From Erythrophleum ivorense (taxonomy: Eukaryota; Streptophyta; Magnoliopsida; Fabales; Fabaceae), in contig JAIUCV010000398.1 of assembly GCA_026724425.1 (NCBI GenBank), forward strand, positions 558,001 to 622,000: a stretch of DNA of 64,000 bases, read 5' to 3'. Below the pieces are notes generated by a model. It was not told the DNA's origin and did no database searches. It was given only the letters and a program-made list of their open reading frames with translations. This document shows positions 49,449 to 60,034 of this stretch, one piece after another. The translations under genes were made by a program, and so were the position numbers. Numbering within the stretch: the first letter of the stretch is position 1; each line of letters opens with the position of its first letter.

Positions 49449-49610
49449 ATGACAATGTTCAATGGTTTCTTTTCATTTTATTCTTCTTAAGGATGTAACA
49501 AACTTATATTGTCAAATTTTTCTAATTGACACCATCTAGCTCATCGCTCTTATTAAGCTAAGCAATTATGTTTTTAATAGTCATAATCATAATCTAACCT
49601 TTACATAGAA
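49449..49610 (-). pseudogene. Ty1/copia gag remnant, upstream part
   Basis: Minus-strand pieces NLTI, then KMKRNH, then IEHCHL fit the copia gag block leucine-threonine-isoleucine-x-phenylalanine-aspartate ... lysine-methionine ... histidine-threonine-isoleucine-x-x-histidine-leucine, with two frameshifts. It continues in order into 46719 leftward once F is excluded. Weaker than the other copia pieces. Confidence 0.5.
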
Positions 49611-49960
49611 AAATGTCATCATTTTTCTATCAAATTTATGTGTATTTTTTCTTAATTATAGTTCGTAGATGACTTTAAGTCTACTAATCTAAGAATTTTC
49701 ACTTGATAAAATATTTTATTTTATTTCTCTATTTTAATTGTTTAAATATGGTTTTTAGATGAGTCTCAATCTACCAATCTAAAAGCTTCAACTTAACAGG
49801 ACATTTCTCTTATATATTTATTTAATTCAATGCATTCCTAAATTGTGTTGATACCTAAATCACACTTAAAGGAACCTCACTCTAAAGATATTTATCTTCT
49901 AAAAATATATTCTCTTTGACCATTTTAACAACTTTCTCCCAATAGAGCTAACATTTAATT
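49611..49960. other. AT-rich stretch with an imperfect direct repeat
   Basis: Probably the N-terminal gag and leader of the copia scaffold, but no motif is readable. Two copies of a roughly 90-bp unit stand out: TAGATGACTTTAAGTCTACT near 49675 and TAGATGAGTCTCAATCTACC near 49757, each followed by AATCTAA and a run of similar sequence. Confidence 0.4.
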
Positions 49961-50480
49961 AATTTCAAATAAATTAACTAACATTAGAAAAATGCTTAAA
50001 GGTTAATTATACCAAAATGATAAGAAATTTAGGAAGAATAAATTTATATGACATAATGAAAATTTATTGAAACCATTAGGAATTTAATAGGAATTTTTGG
50101 AAATTTTTATGAATTATTTGGGATCTAGTCTAATTTATTAAATAGAAAATAATTAAAAAAATATGTAGGAGATGAATTTTAGGAAATTTCCTAGACATTT
50201 GAGGCCTTATAAAGTGTATTTTCAATTAGGACTAAATGCAATTTTGGCTAGGGTCAAAATATAATTTTCTCCTAAGCCAAAGATATAATTTTTTTGGGAG
50301 AAAAATGTTATAGAAGAATCAAGTCAACCAATAAGAATTGACAGAATGCTTCTCCAAATGATTAGGAACAAGTTTTATAAATAGTACTGAACAAATAGAT
50401 AACATTTTATCAAATAATTACTACTAAAAGATATTTGGCTTCCTTCAAAAGCCAATGGAAGGTTTAGAGAAGCAATTAGT
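49961..50480 (+). mobile_element. Fragment related to the 5' half of F LTR
   Basis: Similar in order to 46830-47400: AGGAATTTTTGGAAATTTTTATGAATTA-type text, then a GGACTAAATGCAATTTTGGCT block, then TTGACAGAATGC. Neither terminus nor a duplication was found. Divergence is high. It may run on to about 50.7 kb. Confidence 0.5.
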
Positions 50481-50488
50481 CTCACTTC

Positions 50489-50510
50489 TATATATATATA
50501 TATATATATA
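50489..50510. repeat. TA microsatellite
   Basis: Eleven TA dinucleotides. Confidence 0.95.
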
Positions 50511-50512
50511 TT

Positions 50513-50694
50513 CACTACAAGAAAGAAGGCAATTAGGACAAATTGGTTCCTCTCCCATATCTCTATCTAGTGTTATCTCCAATAACAAGTTTCAAGTGTC
50601 TGTGGCTCTTCACTCCAAATGGTGTGTCTTTGCTTTCTTCCTTCCAAGTTTGTGTCTACCCCCACACCCAACTCTCGATCTCTTCTTTGTAGTG
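50513..50694. mobile_element. Possible CACTA-type miniature element
   Basis: CACTACAAGAAAGAAGG at 50513 faces CTTCTTTGTAGTG ending at 50694. This gives inverted ends of about 13 bp with one indel, starting with the CACTACAA typical of plant CACTA transposons. The flanking trinucleotides are ATT and ATG, so the expected 3-bp duplication is at best imperfect. 182 bp, non-coding. Could be chance next to the TA repeat. Confidence 0.35.
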
Positions 50695-50699
50695 ATGTT

Positions 50700-50920
50700 T
50701 GGCAAGGCAACGATGTATGAGATTGATTCTACCAGCTCGAACCCTAGAAGCTAAGAAGGACATTAATGCTCACATCCTCTCTAAGTCTTCCCACCCCCAC
50801 ATCATTGTTATGCCTCTCAATCTCAATTCTCTTTGCTATGTTTGCACTAGTGTTTTTCACTTCCATGCCTTTCATTTAATGCTAGTATATCTTCTCTTTT
50901 CTCTTTCCCCTTCTCTCTTC
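50700..50920. other. Unassigned, pyrimidine-rich
   Basis: No feature recognised. Two overlapping 99-codon plus-strand frames (50455-50754 and 50699-50998) cover it, but they have no recognisable domain and start inside repeats. Confidence 0.3.
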
Positions 50921-51260
50921 TTGCATTTGGGATTGAATTGGTCTATTGAATTTCTATTTTGCCTCTTTAATTCTAAATTATGTTTGTTGCATTGCTAATT
51001 TAATTTTCAAATTGATCAATTGATCAATGATCTTAACTTTATGGCATCATGTCTAGCTATTTCCCCTTTATTGCCTATATCCATCTTTTTGTATTTGGGA
51101 TTGATAAATTTGTCTATTGAATTTCTATTTTTTTCCTCTCCAGTTATACATTCTCTTTGTTGCATTATTTATTTATTTTTTGAATTGATCAATTGATTGA
51201 CAATCCCGAATTTGTGGCATGGTGTCATGCTATTTTCTCCCCTTATTGCTTATATCCTAT
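50921..51260. repeat. Tandem duplication of about 170 bp
   Basis: Unit 1 (about 50923-51085) and unit 2 (about 51091-51260) share GTCTATTGAATTTCTATTTT, a TTGATCAATTGAT palindrome, GGCAT...GTC...GCTATTT and a CCCCTTTATTGCCTATATCC-type end. The palindrome ATTGATCAATTGATCAAT at 51011-51028 is perfect in unit 1 and partly lost in unit 2. Not part of any LTR family seen here. Confidence 0.75.
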
Positions 51261-51480
51261 TTGTGTAGTAAGAAATAAGCCTTCTTCATTGGAAGGGACA
51301 AACATATATTAATTGTAGCAAGAAAAAAAAACCTTCCTTGTTTGCCTATGTTTGTGTTTGTCTTGCCATTGGGGTTTGAATATACACTAATTGGTGACAT
51401 TACCAATTGTTAACATTGAGAAGTTAGCATGTCACTTTTATTTAATGATCAATATGCCTTAGGTTCCTCAAAACCATCTC
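51261..51480. other. Unassigned AT-rich segment
   Basis: No recognisable gene or element. The left end of the G LTR must lie here or just before. Confidence 0.3.
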
Positions 51481-51716
51481 TTAAACTAGATTCCATTGTA
51501 AAAAACACTCTTCCTAGGCCTTTTTCTCATCATGCTCTCTTCCTTGAGTGTTACCTAGCCATTGTTAGTGGAGATAGGGGAAAGTGAGATTCAAAAAATC
51601 TTAGTAGCTAATTCAATATTTAAACACATATATGGTTCATTCAAGCATATAGAAGCAAGTATATATGTCATATAATTATAGCCAAATCATAATTTATGCT
51701 TTAGAAATCTCATGGC
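51481..51716 (-). mobile_element. B-like LTR fragment G, left part
   Basis: Carries the block normally found just upstream of the hairpin, a hairpin (51586-51602) and the following 110 bp, ending at the D insertion. The next block of the same LTR, the start of the tandem array (GGACATTTGGTCTAGCCCCA), lies on the far side at 62477-62528. Termini not identified. Confidence 0.6.
51586..51602 (-). other. Conserved hairpin, G copy
   Basis: GAGATTCAAAAAATCTT; six outer pairs form in sense RNA, counting one wobble. Confidence 0.55.
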
Positions 51717-53121
51717 TGTCATAACTAGTTCCTCTTTAGCATATTCATACACATATGAAGCATAAATACAAAAATTGCATACATTTACATGAAACTAAAC
51801 ATCGAAATCGAGTCGTTTATGGGTCATTTTGAGCTATAGGGGTCTAAACTTGATTCTTACCTTTCCTTAACTCATTTTTATCATAAGCAAGTTTACTTAT
51901 ACTCAAATAATAGTGTAAAACTCGTGGAATCCCTCAAATCCCCATGGAACCCGAAATGATAATATAGGTGCCAAAATCTACACTAACTTTGAAATTTAAT
52001 AACTTGGGTTATACAACTCCAAATCATGCAAATTAGGTGTCTATGGAAAGCTTCAGATGTAAACTACATGTAGTAAAACTTTTAGGAAAAATTGGGTTCA
52101 TTTGCCTAGTCAAATATAATGGAATAGTACCATAGGTCAGAAATGGGAGGCATGTAGCAAACCAAAACTTTGAAATTGCATATCTTAAGGTACACAACTC
52201 CAAATTAGGTAATCTTAGTGGTCATAGAAAGCTTGAGATGAGATCTAATTGTTGTAAAAATTTTAAGGGAATTTGAGTTCATTGGCCCTACAAAATCCAT
52301 TGCATATTAGAAGCTATTATAGTATTCGGGCACCATCAGACCTCTAATTTAAAAAATTTATAACTCCCTCTATTCCTTTTTATGCAAACTCATGGCTTAG
52401 AAAGCTTATATTGTCAGATCTATGCCTATAAAATTTCATGAACATTGGACTTCATTTGACCCCTAAATGACATGAAATTCTAAAAGTGTTCTATGTGAAC
52501 AATGATAAGTCCTATTTAAAATTTCTATCCAACTTCAAAAATTTGTGAAATATTTCGTACAACTCCAAAAACTATGGTTCTTAGCTTGACAAAAAGCTCT
52601 AGGAGGGATTTAGATGCATGCCAAATATTAGGCTCAAACTAGGTCATCTAGGCCACTTTTGATATAGGAGTTGTTTATGGCAATTTTGAAACCATTTTAA
52701 TTACCAATTTGGACCATTTGGTGCCCAATTGGGTTTCTTTCACTTTGAGCACATTTCTTCCATCCTAAATGCATTCTCTAACTATTCCATATCATTTCAA
52801 AATAGGTGGATCAAAATTTGACCCATTGACATATAAGAATACATGCATTCTTATTAGAATCAACATAGCTATATGTCATCGTAACACTCACACATTCTCA
52901 TAGCTTGTTCTACATCTACATTCTTATACTTTTATACATAGTTCCATCATAAAACATTAAGTAGCATTATCACATTCAACATAAGTGTATCATATGCATA
53001 TATATACATAAATTCTAGTACGAGATGGGATTCTAATACATAATTTCCTATTATCTATGATCTCTCTTAGACTTGACCTTAGCTTGGAGAACCTGAAATG
53101 GTTAGTGGAAGCATGAAGGGT

Positions 53122-53139
53122 GAGATTTAAGAGAATCTC
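53122..53139 (-). other. Conserved hairpin, second D copy
   Basis: GAGATT-TAAGAG-AATCTC: six perfect pairs with a six-base loop. Confidence 0.65.
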
Positions 53140-54904
53140 AACCAATATAATACATACAAAGATACCATTAGTGTATGCTATGCATGTGGTGCAAGAATAC
53201 AATGTTAATGTTTAATATGAGTCAAATGCATCATAAAACATGAAAATTCATTTCTTTCTTAGCCATGACATCATCACAAACTTACTAAGCTCAACTTTTC
53301 CCAACTCAGGGGCCAAGGAAGAGCTACAATACTCAATTCCAAGCCTTAAGGGAGTTAGGAGCTAAAACATATATCATTCTCATTCATATAGCTCAATATG
53401 GAACTTATACTAAAACATACATCATGAATGCATCAAGATAACATATACAAGTATTACAGCTCATTCAAACATTCAAATGTATGCAAGAGAGGGAGATAAA
53501 GCTACCTTGTAATTGTAATACCTTATATTTCTATTATCATACTCTTCCATTCAGGGCACTTGGTGCACATTTACAAGGCAAAAGTAAGGAAAAGTATGAA
53601 AATAATACACTTTTATAATGTTGCATTAGGTAAAATTTTTCAATTCACATTATGTGGCCCACGTGGATTATCCAACAATGTTCTTTAGCCATTTATCATT
53701 GGAAAAAATCACAAACAACTGAAATCATCAAGCAATCCACAAATTTCAAGCTCAAAACCCAAAATTCCATTACTTCGTGTTGGACAGCATGTGGTAGATT
53801 TCAGAGGTAACTTTGAAAAATCATAACTAAATGTAAAAAAATTGAAATCACACAAACCATAGCTTTCTAGAAATCCCATCTGGACCACTTTTGACAATGG
53901 AATAACCATAAAGGTTAGACTACCACATGATGCTGATACAATTTACTGTTATAAACTTCAAAAATGTTCAATTAATTCTATAAAAATATAATCCATGCAA
54001 ATGATACCAATCTAGAAAGCTAAAAATGTTAGCTAGAGGGAAAAACATATCTCTCGACTAATCTCAGAATGTTCAGATCCCGAAAATCAATCAAACAATA
54101 ACTTAGGACTGACTGGTCGCCTGGTACTAGACAACAACTTCAAAAATTAATATCTCCCTTTTTAGACATCCAAATAAGATTCTTCTAATCGGCACAAGTC
54201 ACTGGGAAGGTCTAGTTTCTTTTTGTAAAATTTTGTGGCAATTGGACATCATTTGCTCCATGAGTGAGTGATGGAGTTGCATTCGGACCAGAATGAACAA
54301 TGCACTAAACCAAAACTAGAAAAATTCTCAACTTTGAAAATTCACCAAATATTCCATAGATGTACGAAAATTCTACACTTTAACTTTCCAAAAAGCTCTC
54401 AACAAGATCTAGATGCACGCCAAGTTTCAGACCAAGAGGAGATCATTTGGACAAAAAGTGATATAGCTCACCAAAATAGTTAATTTTGCTTCATGTGAGA
54501 TGCCAAATGTGTCCAAATGGCCTCCTTTAATGTTTGGCACCTCTTGGGCAAGTTTAAAAGCATGAATATGACTTGTAGGAACTACCCAAGTGGTCCCAAA
54601 TCTCATGCATCTCAATTTGACCATCCAACATCCATTAATGCATAGTTACATACAAGCCATCTAAGAGCAAATTTGCATAATTCCATGGATTTGGTGTCAC
54701 ATAAGGTCTACATCATATTCATACATCACCTTACATTTGTTCATGGTCTTACATCATAAAATAATTTGTACAAAACAACTTTGGCATTCAATTACATAAC
54801 AAGTTACATAATTATCAATACTTGGCTTTTCAACTCCCTTGGCTTGCATTCTTTGTTTCTTAAGCACCACCTAATCATGTCAAGAGGAAAGGGGGAAAGG
54901 GAGT

Positions 54905-54921
54905 AAGATTTCTTGAATCTC
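54905..54921 (-). other. Conserved hairpin, B2 copy in D
   Basis: AAGATTTCTTGAATCTC. In sense RNA the outer pair is G.U and the next five are Watson-Crick. Followed by AATAGCTCACAC. Confidence 0.6.
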
Positions 54922-55034
54922 AATAGCTCACACATACATTCAAGGCATACACACATCAAGCATATGTATGGAAGGTTTAGCAACCATAAAGTGTGCAAAG
55001 TCACAACTTCCATGCCACTTATTCACATTCAAGT

Positions 55035-55235
55035 CAAGACCATGCTCTTGGGACTTTTGGTTTTGCCTTACCCCATTTCTAAAACTTTTGGATTTACCTC
55101 ACTCTTGGCCTAGGGACTTTTGACTTGGCCTCACCCTATCAAGAGACTTTTGGCCTTGTCTCACTATGCCATAAGACTTTTGGCATCTCCTCACCTTCAT
55201 TAAGGGACTTTTGGCATCATCTCACCCTTAAGAGC
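55035..55235 (-). repeat. Short tandem array, clearest copy
   Basis: Six units in near-perfect register: GGGACTTTTGGTTTTGCC, AAAACTTTTGGATTTACCTC, GGGACTTTTGACTTGGCCTC, GAGACTTTTGGCCTTGTCTC, AAGACTTTTGGCATCTCCTC, GGGACTTTTGGCATCATCTC. Each is followed by AC(C/T) and 5-12 variable bases; period 27-34 bp. Confidence 0.8.
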
Positions 55236-58200
55236 TATTCTTACAATCAATGGCATTCAAGACAACACATTAGTACCAATGTAACTTCAAGCACACAAAG
55301 ACATACATATGCACACAAGAATGTAAAAAAATGAGGTGGAGAGCTACCTTGGATTTATGCAACTTTCCTTGATCCTTTTTCTTCCCTTTTTGGGTCCCAC
55401 AAGCACACCTAGGTGGGTGTATGTTCTCTTGGCCTAAACACCATGAACAACACACAATCACACACTTGATGCAAGCCAAGATACTAAACTCACTCTTGAA
55501 CACATACTTGATTCCATAAGTAGCATAATGGTTCCATAAATGGCCTATTGAGGCAACTCTCACATTTCAAGTTCTAGGCTCCATTCTCTTGTTATTTTTG
55601 GACTTCTTGGACTCATTTAAGGTCCTTGGAGCCCTCACACATTCACTTACACAATTGGAAAAACAAATTGCTTCATAAGGCACTATTTTGGACACCATAG
55701 TTCCATCTTCCAATCCATGGCTCCTAAATTTTTTCCAATGGTTTCTCCCATCTTAAAATCCCAACCAAGGTTAGAACAAATTAAAACACTCCTTAGCACC
55801 TTGAACCTAGCTTGACTGAAACTAGCACCATAAATGGGGTTCTTAGACTTCTTGATTTTTCTTTGATGGAGAGCCACTTGGGGTGGTCTCTAAGGGTCTT
55901 AGGAGCTTAAGGAAATATTCAAATAACAAGGAATTACTCATACAAAATCAGATTTTACAAAGCTCTAAAGAGCCTACACTTTGCTATCTTGTTTTTCATA
56001 GGTTTTTTTTTCAGAATTCTTGCCATATTCCTCTTACTCATGGTCTAAAACCCTAATTTCCTCTCTTGTTTTTGGACAGAAAATCCTCCCTCTATATGGT
56101 TTTGTTCTTGGCCAAATTATACACATCCATGGAGTAAGGAGAAGAAGCAACCAAAACAAGCTTTTACCTTGGTTTCAAGTGTGCTTTCAAGGCTTCTTCT
56201 TCTTGGTTTGTCTTTCCTCAAAATTTTTGAACTACCCCCATAAGTTCTGAACCAAATAGAACCAAACATCTCAAGAAAACCATAGAAAGAAAGCAAAGAA
56301 GGAGGGGAGCAAGATTAGAAGAGAAAGAAGCATAAAATTCTATGAATTTACCTATCTTCCTTGCTTTTTTCTTCCCCCTTTTCTTCCTCTTCTTGTGCGC
56401 CTAAAGGAGCTGCTATTTTCTGTATTTTGGGTAAAGGAAGTCATGCTTAAGAAGGTGGGAGAAGAAGGGAGAAGTGTGTGGGAGTTTCTAGAAACACACT
56501 TTTTCAAAATTTTCAATTTTATCCTTCCGTAATAGCAATTTCTTTTTGGCTTCATTTTAGCTTCTTTTTAGAATCGTATTTTCCATTATAAATTTTAGGT
56601 TCTCAATTTAATAAAATGCCTTTAGAATTAATCTATTTGGAGCTAAAACCTTCCCAAATGAATTCATCAAAGTTCGGGCTTACCACCATTGAAAAACGTA
56701 AACCGGAGGGGCTTTACCAGTCCCGGGGCTTCCCATGGTTTTTGGAGCCTCTGAGAACCTTGGGCAACTCAAATTTCCCATTTAGAAAGCCCTCCTATAT
56801 GTTTTCCAAAAGTTGCACTTATTTACAAAAAAGTCATTACGTTTCCTCAGTTTTTGTTACAAATTATTTCACTATCCTAGCTCCGTGTAACACTGTATAT
56901 TTCTAGTTTATTTTATACTACTTCCACATCTTATATCATGTAATCCATAAGAGAGTAAGAAATATGGCATTAAAATAATAAATTTCTTAGCGTTGCGTCG
57001 TATATAAAATTTTCCTTTGGAGTCCCGTGGGCCGTATGGACTCATGTATCATATTCTCATATTTAATTACATGGATACAACTCATTTGCATCACCAAAAG
57101 TGGCCTACAACTTGTGAAAATCAAATGGAAGCATGAAATACATATATGCATTTTCGGCCAGAATTTCCTCATTTCTGTTACAAACTTTGGAAAATCATAA
57201 CTAATTCTAGAAAAATTAAAATCATGCATTCTTGGCCATTCTAGAAATATACACATGTCTACTTTATGATAAAAATATGTCCAGACCATGAAACACAACA
57301 CAGAAGACGTTTGATATTCAAAATGGTCCAGAGGTCTGGCTATCCACTGGTGGTATCACAAAATTCTGCAGCAAACTTTAAAAATGTCCAATTAATTCCA
57401 CAAAAATCCAATGAATGCAAATTATATCAAACTAGAACACTGTGGATGTTAGATAGAGGGAAAAAATAACTCCAGACCAGCTCAAGTATAGCTAGATCTT
57501 GAAATCTAATCAAACAATACTTAAGGTCAGTTAGGGTGCCTGATACTGGGTAGAATTTTCAAAAATTTATATCTCCCTGTCTAGACCTCCAAATGAGGTT
57601 CTTTTAGTTGTCATAAGTCACTGGGAATGTTGAATTTCTCCATATAAAATTTCATACAATTGGACATCCTTTGAGCCCTCTATGATAGATTTCATTTTCG
57701 GACCTGAGTGAACAGTAACATGACCAAAATTAGAATTTTTGTTAACTTTGAAAATTCATTAAATATTCTCTAGACCTCTGTAAATTCTATTCTTTAGCTT
57801 CTGAAAAAGCTCTCAATAAGCTCTAATTTTATACCAAATCTCAGATCAAGAAGAGCTCATTTGGATAAAAAGTGACATAGAGTTCCATTATGGTCAATTT
57901 TGGCTCTATACAAGGTACCAAAAATATCCAAATGGCTTTTCATGGAGTTTAGCACCTTTTGGGCAAGTCTAAAAGTATAAATAAGACTTGTATGAACTAT
58001 CCAAATGGTCTCAAATCTCATGCATCTCAATTTGTCCATTCCACTTCCATTTATACACATTTGCATAATGCCATCCAAGAATCTAGTTTGCCATAACATA
58101 CTCACTTTACATTCTAATGGTCATATAACATAATCTCTCATTTATACATCACTTATTAACATAATTACACATGTTCAAGAGGTAATAGACCATCTACAAT

Positions 58201-58348
58201 AATGGGTTACATCATTTGACATCAATATGGCTTTAAAGAACAAAATTCCAACACTTTAGTGTCATGCTTTCATTTCTCATGTAGTTGGCTTTCATTCCCT
58301 AGGTCTCTTGGTCCACCTAACATGTTAGAACATTAGAGAGGAAGGGAT

Positions 58349-58365
58349 GGGATTCAAAGAATCCC
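58349..58365 (-). other. Conserved hairpin, G-C variant
   Basis: GGGATTC-AAA-GAATCCC, extendable to eight pairs. Both members of the second pair are changed relative to 42631-42647, a full compensatory substitution. Confidence 0.8.
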
Positions 58366-58509
58366 AATAGCTCATCTCTCATTCAATCATACATAAAAGA
58401 TGCAAAAACAAGTCTTACCAATGCATGCATGGCATGTGAACATGTGTAATCATTCAAGGAGCATTCTTGGCATTTGAAAAAGTCATACATAGCATATCAA
58501 GGCATGCCA

Positions 58510-58700
58510 AGAAAGGGGATTGGCCTCACCCATTTACTTATGGATTTTGGACTTGCCTCACCCATTCTTTAAGAGGTTCTTGGATTTAAACATACTCTTG
58601 GGAGTCAACCTTACTTTTGGGAGACTCTTTACTTTGTCTAAACTAATCTTACAGATTCTTGGCTTATCCTCACCATAGCTAAGGGTTTTTGGCCTCACCA
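58510..58700 (-). repeat. Short tandem array in B LTR
   Basis: Units GGACTTGCCTCACCC, GGATTTAAACATACTC, GGAGTCAACCTTACTT and so on, homologous in order with 19635-19840. Confidence 0.6.
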
Positions 58701-60022
58701 CTCTTAAGCAAATTAAAGCAAGCATCATAAACATCATTTGAAAAACATACATCATCATGGTACCATGGAATAAGAGCTCATGCTAGAACATTTTTCATAG
58801 CTTAAAATACACATACACACATTCAAAGATAAGTAAAGCAAGCAATCATACATGAGAGAAGGTGGAGAGAGCTACCTTGCTAGCATTTGTACACTTTTTC
58901 CTTAAAGCCTTGAATCCTTTCCCTTGACTTCACACACCCAAGAAGGTGGAGATCATTCCTCTTGGCCTAGACACATCACATGGAAGCTAATTAAGTTCAT
59001 AGAATTAATTCTAAGGCTACACAACTTATTTAGACACTAGCTTGATCTATAAACCTCATTATGGTTCCATAAATGCACCTAATGAAGCAACACCCCTCAA
59101 ATAAATTTTAGGCTCTATTTTTTCTTTTTAAATATAATTCTTAACTCCTTTTAAGCCTCTTAGAGTCATCACACAATTAAAACCAAGAGCCTAACTACAT
59201 GTTGCTTCTTTAGGTCATATTATGGAACATAAAGCACTAACTCATTCTCTAAACTTCCTAAATTTTTCCTAAGGCCTCCCCTCATCTTCATTCATCATAT
59301 ATGACTCAATAATGGGTTTAGAAAAATTTAAAACTCTCCTTAGCTATGGTAACCCTTCTTGGCCGAGATAATGAAGCATGATGACTTTCATGGAGCTTGC
59401 TTTGTTTTCTCAAGGGAAGATGCATATGAGGGGACTTCTAGGGATCTTAGGAGTTCATTCAAACACTTATTTAGGCATAGGAATTAAGAGATCAAATCAG
59501 ATTTTAGAAGGAATACTTGAAACCACAGAAATTGCATCTTGAATTTCCATGATTTTATGTTAATTCTCTTTGCATATTCTTAATCTCCACACCTTTTTTC
59601 CTAAGAATCACCATTGGTTCTACCTAAAAACCAAGTCCTCCTAAGACTTCTTGAGTGGGGCAAAATGGTAGGAGAAGAGGAGTAAGGGGTAGCAACTATG
59701 GAAGAAGAAATTACCTTGTTTTCATGGCTTTTCTCACTTGAATCTTGTCTTCTTTGAACTCCTCTCTTCAAATCCCAATTTTCCCCTTAACTTCTCCCTT
59801 AAAACAGATTTATAAACTTCATTATAATCATAGGAAACAAAGGAGAATGGAGGAGAAGAGGTTTGGAAGGAAGAGAGCATGAAAAACTACTAAATTTCCT
59901 TACCTTTTAGCTTGAATTTCTCCTCCTTTTCTTCTTGCTCTTGTGCACCTCATCCCCTAGGGTTTTCTATAGTTTTTGGGCAGAGCTTGGTCGACCAAAA
60001 TGGAGGGGGAGAAAGGGCGCAT

Positions 60023-60034
60023 CATATATATAGG
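60023..60034 (-). promoter_or_regulatory. TATA box in B LTR
   Basis: In sense CCTATATATATG, about 597 bp from the LTR 5' end, matching the position in the complete element. Confidence 0.5.

Noticed and set aside
50455..50998. Two overlapping 99-codon frames after a TA repeat, looking like a gene start
   Set aside because: No domain, no splice-consistent continuation, and the first runs through the TA repeat itself. The region is a mix of repeat fragments.
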